Below, in pieces: positions 8,785 to 16,437 of a DNA stretch of 64,000 nt (its first letter is position 1; each line of letters starts with the position of its first letter). This DNA comes from BOG-908 sp963692875. Its GTDB lineage: Bacteria; Pseudomonadota; Alphaproteobacteria; Acetobacterales; Acetobacteraceae. The stretch lies in NCBI GenBank assembly GCA_965198755.1, contig OZ240673.1, positions 1,612,001 to 1,676,000 on the forward strand. The letters are read 5' to 3'. A program made the position numbers and the translations under genes. The notes beneath the pieces were generated by a model, which saw only the letters and a list, made by a program, of their open reading frames with translations, searched no databases and was not told where the DNA came from.

Positions 8785-9591
8785 ATGCGCATACACGCCG
8801 GCTACGAGATCAGCTTCGACTGCCCGCAGACCACGCCGATGATGCTGGCCATCAGCGTCCATCCCAGCCGCACCGGCGACCTGCTCACCCCCGGGCCGGT
8901 GGTGATAAGCCCGCCCGCGCCGTCGCACATCTACCGGGACCAGTTCGACAACGTCTGCACCCGCATCCTCGCCCCGCCCGGCCGCACCACCATCGCCACC
9001 GCATTCGACGTCTACGACACCGGCCTGCCCGACGAGGTGGCCCCCGGCGCCGAACAGCACAGGGTGGAGGACCTGCCGTCGGAGATGCTGACCTTCCTGC
9101 TCGGCAGCCGCTACTGCGAGACCGACCGGCTGAGCGACGTCGCCTGGTCCATGTTCGGCCACACCGCCCCGGGCTGGGGCCGCGCCCAGGCGATCTGCGA
9201 CTTCGTCCACAACCACATCACCTTCAACTACCAGGACGCCCGCTCCACCCGCACCGCCTGGGAGGCCTACCAGGAAGGCCGCGGCGTCTGCCGCGATTTC
9301 GCCCATCTGGCCGTAGCCCTGTGCCGCTGCATGAACATCCCGGCACGCTATTGCACCGGCTACCTGGGCGACATCGGCGTGCCGGTCGTGCCCGCGCCGG
9401 GCGACTTCTCCGCCTGGTTCGAGGCCTATCTCGGCGGCCGCTGGTACACCTTCGACGCGCGGCACAACATGCCGCGCATCGGCCGCATCCTGATGGCGCG
9501 CGGCCGCGACGCGACGGATGTTGCCATCTCCACCATATTCGGCCCCAGCGTGCTGTCCGGGTTCAACGTCTTCACCGACGAGGTGCCCTGA
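8785..9591 (+). CDS. Transglutaminase-like family protein
   Basis: A 268-residue protein with an N-terminal beta-rich domain (residues 1-150) and a transglutaminase/protease-like core. The nucleophile region is GRGVCRDFAHLAVALCRCM, with the cysteine after GRGV. It is followed by IPARYCTGYLGDIG, then FSAWFEAYLGGRWYTFDARH. In many family members the residue before AW is the catalytic histidine; here it is serine, with a histidine further on in DARHN. Such proteins are common in Alphaproteobacteria, often described as transglutaminase family or cysteine protease, and their substrates are unknown. The start has a G-rich stretch (GGGGGA) 4 bases upstream. The small TTG-initiated gene begins 3 bases after its stop, so the two are probably co-transcribed. 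Confidence 0.85.
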   Translation: MRIHAGYEISFDCPQTTPMMLAISVHPSRTGDLLTPGPVVISPPAPSHIYRDQFDNVCTRILAPPGRTTIATAFDVYDTGLPDEVAPGAEQHRVEDLPSEMLTFLLGSRYCETDRLSDVAWSMFGHTAPGWGRAQAICDFVHNHITFNYQDARSTRTAWEAYQEGRGVCRDFAHLAVALCRCMNIPARYCTGYLGDIGVPVVPAPGDFSAWFEAYLGGRWYTFDARHNMPRIGRILMARGRDATDVAISTIFGPSVLSGFNVFTDEVP

Positions 9592-9594
9592 ACC

Positions 9595-9960
9595 TTGCCC
9601 GGCGAGACCGCTCCGCCCAGCAAGCCGGCGCCGCACCTGAACGATCGCGAACCGGCCGACGCGCAGGCCCATTGCGCCCGCGAGGCAGCGGCGTTGCCCC
9701 TGCCTGATGGGCCGACGCCGCGTCTGAACGAGCGCGCCAGGGCCGACATGGAGGCACGCCGTGACCGTGAGGCGTCCGTGTCACGCCCGCATAACAAGTC
9801 AGCGCCGCACCTGAACGAGCGCGCCCAGGCCGACGCGGACGCCCGCCGTGTTCGCGAGGCGGCGGCGCTGCGGGAAAATCTGCGCCGGCGCAAGACGCAG
9901 ACCCGCGTCCGGGAGGAAGCCGCGCCGGCACCGCAGGCGACGCGCCCGGAAATCGGCTAG
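9595..9960 (+). CDS. Small charged protein with three internal repeats
   Basis: A 121-residue protein starting at TTG three bases after the transglutaminase-like gene. It contains three imperfect copies of a unit of about 30-35 residues: PHLNDREPADAQAHCAREAA, PRLNERARADMEARRDREAS and PHLNERAQADADARRVREAA. It ends in a basic stretch ALRENLRRRKTQTRVREE. The unit resembles short alphaproteobacterial proteins that sit next to dcd and end in a similar ALRxNLxRRK helix, so this copy seems expanded threefold. It is predicted to be helical and disordered, with no signal peptide or membrane segment. Function unknown. The TTG start is inferred from frame and position; no strong Shine-Dalgarno is visible. 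Confidence 0.6.
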   Translation: MPGETAPPSKPAPHLNDREPADAQAHCAREAAALPLPDGPTPRLNERARADMEARRDREASVSRPHNKSAPHLNERAQADADARRVREAAALRENLRRRKTQTRVREEAAPAPQATRPEIG

Positions 9961-9996
9961 GCTGTCCGGACGCCTTGCCGGAGTCCCCCGCCCCCC

Positions 9997-10551
9997 ATGC
10001 CCGTAATGCCCGACCATTGGATACGCCGCATGGCGACCGAGCACGCCATGATCGAGCCGTTCGTGGAAAACCAGAAACGCGAGGGGGTGATCAGCTACGG
10101 CCTGTCGAGCTACGGCTACGACGCGCGCGTCGCACCCGATTTCCGCATTTTCACCAACGTGGACAGCGCCATCGTCGACCCGAAAGCGTTCAGCGCCGAC
10201 AGTTTCGTCACCCGCCGGGCGCCGGTCTGCATCATCCCCCCCAACAGCTTTGCGCTGGCCCACACGATCGAGTATTTCCGCATCCCGCGCGACATCCTGG
10301 TGATTTGCCTCGGCAAGTCGACCTATGCGCGCTGCGGAATCATCGTCAATGTGACGCCGCTGGAGCCGGAGTGGGAGGGCCAGGTGACGATCGAGATCAG
10401 CAACACCACGCCGCTGCCGGCGAAGATCCACGCCAACGAGGGGATCTGCCAGTTTTTGTTTTTGAGGGGCGATAGCGCGCCGGAAGTTAGCTATGCGGAC
10501 CGTGGTGGGAAGTATATGCGGCAGCGTGGGGTGTCGTTGCCGAAGTTGTAA
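9997..10551 (+). CDS. dcd: dCTP deaminase
   Basis: A 184-residue enzyme that deaminates dCTP to dUTP, supplying dUMP for thymidylate synthesis. The fold is that of the trimeric dUTPase/Dcd family. Recognisable segments are SYGLSSYGYDARVAP near the N-terminus, the CLGKSTYARCGIIVNVTPLEPEWEGQ core with the catalytic glutamate, and a C-terminal GKYMRQRGVSLPKL. Length matches other alphaproteobacterial Dcd proteins. Two ATGs (9997 and 10006) are possible; the first gives the MPVMPDHWIRRMA start usual in relatives. It is the last gene of a short run with the transglutaminase-like and small repeat proteins. Confidence 0.96.
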   Translation: MPVMPDHWIRRMATEHAMIEPFVENQKREGVISYGLSSYGYDARVAPDFRIFTNVDSAIVDPKAFSADSFVTRRAPVCIIPPNSFALAHTIEYFRIPRDILVICLGKSTYARCGIIVNVTPLEPEWEGQVTIEISNTTPLPAKIHANEGICQFLFLRGDSAPEVSYADRGGKYMRQRGVSLPKL

Positions 10552-10552
10552 A

Positions 10553-10684
10553 AGTAAGCGGGTCTTTTTTGAAAAAAGAACCAAAAACTTTTGACTCCGC
10601 TGTCGCGCGCTTACCGGACAAAACCGCGACAGCCGCACTAAAAGCTTTTTGCTTCTTTTTCTCGAAAAAGAAGATTCTTTCTTG
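10553..10684. repeat. Compound intergenic repeat R6 (GAAC-like/GAAG, palindromic centre)
   Basis: The centre is near-palindromic: GACTCCGCTGTCGCGCGC against ACCGCGACAGCCGC. The right hairpin ends 9 bases before the murA start codon. Confidence 0.88.
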
Positions 10685-10693
10685 GGATGTTTC

Positions 10694-11950
10694 ATGGACC
10701 GAATACTCATCAAAGGCGGCCGCCCCCTCCACGGCGACATCCCGATCCGCGGCGCCAAGAACGCTGCCCTCCCTCTGATGACCGCCGGCCTGCTCACCGA
10801 CGAGCGCCTGGTGCTCACCAACGTGCCCCTGCTCGCCGACCTCGACACGATGGGCGCCCTGCTCTCCCAGCACGGTATCGCGGTGGAGCGCCCTGGCAAC
10901 GACGGCCGCCGCCTCTCGCTGGGCGGCCGCATCACCAGCACGCTCGCGCCCTATGACATCGTCCGCAAGATGCGCGCCTCGATCCTGGTGCTGGGCCCGC
11001 TGCTGGCCCGCTGCCGGGAAGCACAGGTGTCCCTGCCCGGCGGCTGTGCCATCGGCGCGCGGCCGGTGGATTTGCACCTGAAGGGCCTCGAGCAGATGGG
11101 CGCCGAGATCCGGCTGGAAGGCGGCTACGTGCACGCCGCCGTGCCGCAAGGCCTGCGCGGGGCGGACATCGTGTTCCCATTCGTCTCGGTGGGTGCGACC
11201 GAGAACCTGCTGATGGCGGCGAGCTTGGCGCAGGGCCGCACCGTGCTCGCCAACGCGGCGCGCGAGCCGGAGATCACCGACCTGGCCGACTGCCTGGTAG
11301 CAATGGGTGCGCGCATCGAGGGCATCGGCACCGACCAACTGGTGGTGGACGGGGTCCCCGCGCTGCACGGCGCGGAGCACATGATCGTGCCGGACCGTAT
11401 CGAGACCGGAACCTACGCCTGTGCCGCGGGCATCGCCGGCGGCAGCGTGAAGCTGCTGGGCGCGCGGCTGGATCACCTGGCGGCGCTGGCGGTGGCCCTC
11501 GGCGAGGCCGGCGTGGAGGTGAGCGAGGCCGAGGACGGCCTGGTGGTGCGCCGGCTGAACGGCTTGCACGGCACCGACATGAAGACCGAGCCGTATCCGG
11601 GTTTCCCCACCGACATGCAGGCGCAGTTCATGTCGCTGATGTGCGTGGCCGAGGGTGCGGCGATGATCACCGAGACGATCTTCGAGAACCGCTTCATGCA
11701 CGCGCCGGAGCTCAACCGGATGGGCGCGCGGATCAACGTGCACGGGTCGTCGGCGATCGTGCGCGGGGTGCGGCACCTGCAGGGCGCGCCGGTTATGGCG
11801 ACGGACCTGCGGGCCAGCGTGTCGCTGGTATTGGCGGGGCTGGCGGCGCGGGGCGAGACGATCGTCAACCGGGTGTACCACCTCGATCGGGGGTACGAGG
11901 CGGTGGAACGCAAGCTGGGGGCATGCGGGGCGGAAATCGAGCGTATCTGA
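10694..11950 (+). CDS. murA: UDP-N-acetylglucosamine 1-carboxyvinyltransferase
   Basis: A 418-residue cytosolic enzyme that transfers enolpyruvate from phosphoenolpyruvate to UDP-GlcNAc, the first committed step of peptidoglycan synthesis. Visible features are the N-terminal GRPLHGDIPIRGAKNAALP, the active-site loop LPGGCAIGARPVDLHLKGL with the nucleophile Cys118, and the C-terminal PGFPTDMQAQFMSLMCVA and YHLDRGYEAVERKL. The cysteine is present, so the enzyme should be sensitive to fosfomycin. The start is the ATG 9 bases beyond repeat R6; an in-frame extension into the repeat is rejected because it would add repeat-coded residues. It stands as a single gene between two repeats. Confidence 0.97.
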   Translation: MDRILIKGGRPLHGDIPIRGAKNAALPLMTAGLLTDERLVLTNVPLLADLDTMGALLSQHGIAVERPGNDGRRLSLGGRITSTLAPYDIVRKMRASILVLGPLLARCREAQVSLPGGCAIGARPVDLHLKGLEQMGAEIRLEGGYVHAAVPQGLRGADIVFPFVSVGATENLLMAASLAQGRTVLANAAREPEITDLADCLVAMGARIEGIGTDQLVVDGVPALHGAEHMIVPDRIETGTYACAAGIAGGSVKLLGARLDHLAALAVALGEAGVEVSEAEDGLVVRRLNGLHGTDMKTEPYPGFPTDMQAQFMSLMCVAEGAAMITETIFENRFMHAPELNRMGARINVHGSSAIVRGVRHLQGAPVMATDLRASVSLVLAGLAARGETIVNRVYHLDRGYEAVERKLGACGAEIERI

Positions 11951-11980
11951 TAGGTGGTCGGCGCGCGGACGGGTGGCCAA

Positions 11981-12114
11981 GAAAGCAAGCAATTCTTTTT
12001 TCGAAAAAAGAACCAAAAAACTTTTGTTCCCTGGATACACGCTGCCGGAGACTCCGCGACAGCAGGGATAAAGTTTTTTGCTGCTTTTTTTCAAAAAAGC
12101 AGGCCTTGCTTCCT
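11981..12114. repeat. Compound intergenic repeat R7 (GAAC/GCAG type)
   Basis: The left hairpin is GAAC type and the right GCAG type. It lies between the convergent murA and GGDEF-EAL genes and ends 3 bases before the latter's stop codon. Confidence 0.9.
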
Positions 12115-12116
12115 GC

Positions 12117-14579
12117 CTAGGCAATCATCTGCCGACGCTCGCCCCAAGATGAAGACCGAACGGAAACGCCCGACATACCAGCCGGTGTTTCGCCAAGTGC
12201 CAGCGGCTGAGGCCGCCCAAGCAGGAAACCCTGCGCCCGTGGAATGCCCCAGGCGCGCACGCAGGCAAGTTGCGTCTCCGTCTCAATGCCCTCGGCGGTA
12301 AGCTTGATGCCGAGCTCGCGCGCAAGCTTGGCCACGAGGCGGACGATGGCGCCCGCTTTCGGATCCGAGGCCGCATTGCGCATGAAGTCCGCGTCGATCT
12401 TCAGGCCGTGGAAGTCGAACCGGTGCAGCGTGGACAGTGACGAAAAGCCGGTGCCGAAATCGTCCATGACGATGTTGACGCCGAGGCCCTGCAGGCGGGT
12501 GATCTGCTCGTTGGTCTGAATGTCGCCGTTCAGCCAGGCACTTTCCGTAACCTCCAGTTCCAGCCTGGCCGGGTCCAGTCCGGCCGCTTCAAGTGTGGTC
12601 GCCACCCGCTCGCAGAGCGCCAAATCCTTCAGCTGCAGCGGCGAGAGGTTGACGGACACGCACGCCGAGCCCGCCCAGCCCGCAGCCGCGCGGCACGCCT
12701 CCGCAAGGACGTGGTAGCCGAGTTCGACGATGAGCCCGCTCTCCTCGGCCAGCGGGATGAACACGGCTGGCGAGATCGCGCCGCGCGACGGGTGGTTCCA
12801 GCGGCACAGGGCTTCCATCGAGACGGCGGCCCCCGTCGCCATGTCGATGATCGGCTGGAACACCACACTGAGCGCGCGCTCCTGCACGGCACGCTTGAGC
12901 TCGGAGAGCAGGACCATGCGGGTCGCGAACTCCTCACCGAACACCGGGTCGAATAGCCGATGCTTGCCCTTGCCCTCTCGCTTGGACCGGTAGAGTGCGA
13001 GGTCGGCGTTACGCATCAACTCCGTCGTCGTGCTGCCGTCTCTGGCGAACAGGGCGACTCCGATGCTGGCGCCCAGGCTCAGGACGGCGTCGCCCACCCT
13101 CATCGGCTCGCTCAGCGCGGCGATCAGGCTGGTGGCCAGCGCGCCGGCCTGCTCTGCTCCGGCGCACGGCAACATCAGCGCGAACTCGTCGCCGCCCAGC
13201 CGTGCCACGGTCTGGCCGCTGGCGTTCTCCCGCTCCAGCCGCTCGGCCACGAACTGCAGGATCTGGTCGCCCACAGCGTGCCCGTAATCGTCGTTGATCT
13301 CCTTGAACCGGTCGAGGTCCACCATCAGCAGGGCGAACTGCGTGTCGGCCTGGCCGGCCTTCGAACAGGCCGACGTCATGCGTTCGAGGAACACGCTGCG
13401 GTTGGCGATGCCGGTCAGCGTGTCGTGCGTGGCCAGATAGAGCGTCGCCTCGTCGGCGCGCCTGGCTTCGGTCACGTCCGAGCCCACGCCGCGGTAGCCT
13501 GCCGGGCGCCCCTTGCTGTCGGTCACCGGACGGCCGCTCAGCAGCCACCAGCGTTCCTCGCCGTCGATGAAGGCGCGCACCGCCTGGTCCCTGAAAGCGC
13601 TGCGCTCCCGCATCAACCCCATAAGGTGCGCATGGTCGCTGCTGCCGTGCGTCAGGCTGAGCGCGTCGGCGATGAGCTGGCCGTCGACTGCGTCGACGCT
13701 CGATCCGAGCACCTGGGCGAAACGCTGCGTCACGTGGCGGGCGCGCATGTCGTCGTCGGTCTCCCACAGCCAGTCGGCGGCGTTCTCCTCGTACTCCTTG
13801 AGCAGCAGGCTCACCGTCGCGTTCTGCGCGTCCAGCCGCACGCGGCCTAAGGATTTCTGCAGCAGCGTGCGGTTGATGAAGACGATTCCCACCAGCGTGA
13901 ACAGCTCGTAGCCGACGAAGCATTGCGCCAGGTAGGGGTCGCTCGGGCTCAGCCCCCACCCGAGCGCCCACTCGGCACCGACGGCGACCGGCAACCAGAA
14001 TGCGACCGCCACGACGAAGGGCGCCGCCAGCATCGGTGTCGAGACGAGCGCCATCGCGATGCCGACGATGAGGTTCGACTGCCTGGCCGTCGCCACCTCG
14101 GCCGCGTGATAGAGTAAGACGCCCCACAGCGTGCCCTGGAAGCTGAGCAGGGCGACCGAGGCGCGCACGAACCAATCCGCCTTAGCGCCCTTGGCGGCGA
14201 TGAGTATCCAGATCGCGTAGGTGAGGACCATCACGCAGGCCAGCACGCGGCCCTGCATGCCCGACCGCGCACCGAAGTCGCACATCACGAACAGCAGGCC
14301 GTTCACACCGCAGGCCGCCAGAGCCACCGCGGTGATGCGCAGGCTCCTGACCTGCTCCTCGGCGATCTCCGGCATGTCCTCCGGCACCGCCAGGTTCAGC
14401 CTTACGCCCGCAGCACCGGCCCGACGGCGCGCCGCCTGCACGTTACGCCTGGCCCACAGCAGCGCGCGCTGCGGCCACGCCTGCAACGCGGCACGGCCCG
14501 GCGCGCCGTCTGCCAGGTCGGACACCCCGATGCTGGTGCTGCCGATTTTGGTGCTGCCGATGCTGGTGCCCGATGTCAC
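12117..14579 (-). CDS. Membrane PAS-GGDEF-EAL protein (cyclic di-GMP metabolism)
   Basis: An 820-residue inner-membrane protein predicted to make and/or degrade cyclic di-GMP. Residues 80-240 hold about six membrane helices, 265-375 a PAS-like sensor (ADWLWETDDDMR to YRGVGSDVTEARR), 385-545 a GGDEF domain with intact GGDEF at 462-466, and 565-810 an EAL domain. The EAL domain keeps MEALCRW (Glu589), VNLSPLQL, ELEVTESAW, MDDFGTGFSSL and AEGIETE, so both domains could be active. Translation starts at GTG 14579, 10 bases after the methyltransferase-like gene, so they are co-transcribed. The first 18 residues are in-frame 15-bp repeats (GSTKI/GSTSI). It is the third gene of a cluster with a FeeM-like acyltransferase, so it may respond to that lipid signal; this is inference. 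Confidence 0.93.
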   Translation of the reverse strand: MTSGTSIGSTKIGSTSIGVSDLADGAPGRAALQAWPQRALLWARRNVQAARRRAGAAGVRLNLAVPEDMPEIAEEQVRSLRITAVALAACGVNGLLFVMCDFGARSGMQGRVLACVMVLTYAIWILIAAKGAKADWFVRASVALLSFQGTLWGVLLYHAAEVATARQSNLIVGIAMALVSTPMLAAPFVVAVAFWLPVAVGAEWALGWGLSPSDPYLAQCFVGYELFTLVGIVFINRTLLQKSLGRVRLDAQNATVSLLLKEYEENAADWLWETDDDMRARHVTQRFAQVLGSSVDAVDGQLIADALSLTHGSSDHAHLMGLMRERSAFRDQAVRAFIDGEERWWLLSGRPVTDSKGRPAGYRGVGSDVTEARRADEATLYLATHDTLTGIANRSVFLERMTSACSKAGQADTQFALLMVDLDRFKEINDDYGHAVGDQILQFVAERLERENASGQTVARLGGDEFALMLPCAGAEQAGALATSLIAALSEPMRVGDAVLSLGASIGVALFARDGSTTTELMRNADLALYRSKREGKGKHRLFDPVFGEEFATRMVLLSELKRAVQERALSVVFQPIIDMATGAAVSMEALCRWNHPSRGAISPAVFIPLAEESGLIVELGYHVLAEACRAAAGWAGSACVSVNLSPLQLKDLALCERVATTLEAAGLDPARLELEVTESAWLNGDIQTNEQITRLQGLGVNIVMDDFGTGFSSLSTLHRFDFHGLKIDADFMRNAASDPKAGAIVRLVAKLARELGIKLTAEGIETETQLACVRAWGIPRAQGFLLGRPQPLALGETPAGMSGVSVRSSSWGERRQMIA

Positions 14580-14589
14580 GGTGCGGTCC

Positions 14590-15171
14590 TCATTCGGTTG
14601 CTCCGCGCAGCCGCGGCAGTATCGCCGTGCGCGATTTGTATTGCTCGTAGGCGACGGCGAGGTCGGAGTCGGCGAACTTCGCCTCTTCCAAACGCGCTGC
14701 CCTGACGTAGACGGCGATCATCGCGGCGGGGGCCAACCAGTGCGCCCAGCCTGGGCAGAGCAGCGCCGTGGCGACCCAGAACAGCCCGTAGGACAAATAG
14801 AACGGGTGCCTCACCCAGGCGTACGGCCCGGATTGATGCAGGAAGGCAGGCCGGTCCGCACTGAAGGCCAAGGTGAGGCGACGCACCCGGGTGCTGCGCA
14901 CCGCCCACCAGAACAGCGCCAGCTCGAGGCTCAGCAGGACCAGCCCGGCCAGATCGGCAACCCGGTTCGCGGCGTGACCAGACGCGGCCCACGTCAGGCG
15001 CGCCCACAGGAACCAGGCGAAGCTGGCGATGCTCAGCATGGTAAGCAGCCGCATGCCGGGTGCCACACCGCCGGAGGCGGTGAAGTGTCCCTTCACCCCC
15101 CAGCTGAGGGAGGCAAAGTTCAGGACCGCCAGGAAGGTCGCTGCCGACCACAAACTACCGAAGACCACCAC
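14590..15171 (-). CDS. Isoprenylcysteine/phospholipid methyltransferase-like membrane protein
   Basis: A 193-residue membrane protein with about five hydrophobic helices. Near residue 120 it has the signature GPYAWVRHPFYLSYGLFW, the S-adenosylmethionine and substrate-binding motif shared by isoprenylcysteine carboxyl methyltransferases and related phospholipid N-methyltransferases. A C-terminal EEAKFADSDLAVAYEQY segment fits the same family. The start is GTG 15171, 5 bases after the stop of the upstream FeeM-like gene, with a G-run about 10 bases before it, so translation is probably coupled. Because bacteria lack prenylated CaaX proteins, the substrate is likely a small lipid or carboxylate. 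Next to an N-acyl amino acid synthase-like gene, carboxyl methylation of an N-acyl amino acid is an attractive guess only. Confidence 0.82.
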   Translation of the reverse strand: MVVFGSLWSAATFLAVLNFASLSWGVKGHFTASGGVAPGMRLLTMLSIASFAWFLWARLTWAASGHAANRVADLAGLVLLSLELALFWWAVRSTRVRRLTLAFSADRPAFLHQSGPYAWVRHPFYLSYGLFWVATALLCPGWAHWLAPAAMIAVYVRAARLEEAKFADSDLAVAYEQYKSRTAILPRLRGATE

Positions 15172-15176
15172 CTTCG

Positions 15177-15914
15177 CTACCCCCGCCGTACCAAATGGGG
15201 GTACACCGTAAGCCCTGCTTCCAAACCGTCCAGCAGGCCGGGCGGGCCCGCCTCCGGGTCCATCAGCCGGAAGCCATCTCGCATCGTGTCCCATTCCGAC
15301 CTTGAGGACTGCAGCAGCACCATCGGGCAGGACAGGCCTGGATAGGTCTTAAGCTCGCCGGCCTGCGTGAAGCGCATGCGGCGGTAGAACGGCAGGTGGT
15401 TACGCCGTGCGCAGGAGACCACGACGCGGAAGCCGGCGGAGATCGCCAGCCGGCCGGCCAGCCGGTAGAGCATGAACACCAGTCCCTGGTCGTCGGCGGC
15501 TTCCGGCGCCCGCACCATCCGGTTCACTTCCAGGCCGTCCCATCCCGGACGCTCGGGTCCGGAGTTGACCAGCAGGTTCTCCACTTCGTCAGGGTAGGCA
15601 TGGCGCGCCGGAGACAGGCTGCCCGGGCCGCGTCTGAGCAGGCAGGTCCGCACCGAGCCGACGGCCGCACCTTCCGCGTACACAACGACAGTCCGCGTGT
15701 TCGGCGTCTCGTCGAAGTGATCGGCGAACAGACCGGTGTCGTTTGCAGGTATGAAGCCTTGCGAATAGTAGCTCCTGTAACGCAGGGCGTAGGCGTCCCT
15801 CTTTATATCAGCATCCATTGCAAGACGTGCCTCGTATCCGCGGTCGATTATGTGCCGCCCTATGCCCCTGTGCGTTCTGGTAGGCGAACAAGTGTCGGAA
15901 TGGCTTCTATACAT
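15177..15914 (-). CDS. FeeM-like N-acyltransferase (GNAT/autoinducer-synthase fold)
   Basis: A 245-residue protein resembling the FeeM N-acyl amino acid synthases, which share a fold with acyl-homoserine-lactone synthases and transfer an acyl chain from acyl carrier protein to an amine. Supporting segments are DAYALRYRSYYSQGFIP near residue 40, TRTVVVYAEGAAVGSVRTCL, GLEVNRMVRAPEA, and the acetyltransferase-like ARRNHLPFYRRMRF, followed by CPMVLLQ. ATG 15914 is preferred because AAGGG lies 8 bases upstream. It is the first of three minus-strand genes with tight spacing (methyltransferase-like, then GGDEF-EAL). Two dyad sequences lie upstream. The amino acid substrate cannot be read from sequence. 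It could be another LuxI/FeeM-fold acyltransferase. Confidence 0.78.
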   Translation of the reverse strand: MYRSHSDTCSPTRTHRGIGRHIIDRGYEARLAMDADIKRDAYALRYRSYYSQGFIPANDTGLFADHFDETPNTRTVVVYAEGAAVGSVRTCLLRRGPGSLSPARHAYPDEVENLLVNSGPERPGWDGLEVNRMVRAPEAADDQGLVFMLYRLAGRLAISAGFRVVVSCARRNHLPFYRRMRFTQAGELKTYPGLSCPMVLLQSSRSEWDTMRDGFRLMDPEAGPPGLLDGLEAGLTVYPHLVRRG

Positions 15915-15939
15915 CACAGAACCCTTGCTGCGGCGTTAA

Positions 15940-15959
15940 TGCAGGGTCGCGACCTGGCA
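15940..15959. promoter_or_regulatory. 20-bp dyad upstream of the FeeM-like gene
   Basis: TGCAGGGTCGCGACCTGGCA is symmetric at 8 of 10 half-positions and lies 26 bases before the FeeM-like ATG. Its length matches LuxR-type operators, but no LuxR gene is in the window, so the binding protein is unknown. Confidence 0.3.
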
Positions 15960-15986
15960 AACTGCGTCAGCCATCACACAACCTGC

Positions 15987-16004
15987 CGTGGAATATCTGC
16001 CACG
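15987..16004. promoter_or_regulatory. Inverted repeat in divergent promoter region
   Basis: CGTGG and CCACG flank an 8-base spacer. The site lies between the divergent FeeM-like gene and a small plus-strand gene. A further inverted repeat, AAGTTA/TAACTT with a 13-base spacer, follows at 16016-16040. Confidence 0.3.
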
Positions 16005-16083
16005 ATATTATCGCTAAGTTAACGATCGGATGCGTAACTTTCGCATGACGACGGCGTGTACGTGGCTGGAGGAGGGAGCAGTT

Positions 16084-16413
16084 TTGCCTGAGTTCGAGCC
16101 CATCACGTCTGTCGCGGAATTTGCGATGCTGGACGAGGCCGACTTGCTGTTCGGCTACATGGACGGTGTCGAGGGCGTCTCAGCGCCGGGGGCAGGGCAT
16201 TCCCGCGGCTATGCCCATGGCTGGCGCAACGGCATGATAGCGTCCGGCCGCCTGCAACCCTGTGCGGCGGACGACATGCTGGCACGGGCATTCCGCCATC
16301 TGCGTGAGCAGAAAGGCAAAGGCACCCAGCCGAAACAAAAAGCGTCCACAACACCCGCGTCCGGGAGACAGAAGTCTCTTGGTTCTTTTTTCAAAAAAGA
16401 ACCGCTTGCCTGA
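16084..16413 (+). CDS. Small conserved hypothetical protein (DGxxG...HGWRNG type)
   Basis: A protein of about 109 residues starting at TTG 16084, chosen because GGAGGAGGGAG ends 5 bases upstream; an earlier in-frame ATG at 16030 has no ribosome site. The core reads LLFGYMDGVEG, then GHSRGYAHGWRNGMI. This pattern recurs in short bacterial and phage proteins of unknown function, with a DGxxG motif followed by an aromatic HGWRNG. No membrane segment or signal peptide is seen. The last 13 or so residues (from about KSLGSFFKKEPLA) are coded by half-repeat R8, so the natural C-terminus appears to have been replaced by repeat sequence. Its function is unknown. Confidence 0.65.
   Translation: MPEFEPITSVAEFAMLDEADLLFGYMDGVEGVSAPGAGHSRGYAHGWRNGMIASGRLQPCAADDMLARAFRHLREQKGKGTQPKQKASTTPASGRQKSLGSFFKKEPLA
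16372..16410. repeat. Half copy R8 of the intergenic repeat (right arm, GAAC type)
   Basis: Only the right-hand hairpin with GGTTCTTTTT and loop TTCA, plus GCTTGCC, is present. It encodes the end of the preceding small protein. Confidence 0.85.
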
Positions 16414-16437
16414 ACCGTCACAACGTTGCGTTAACCT

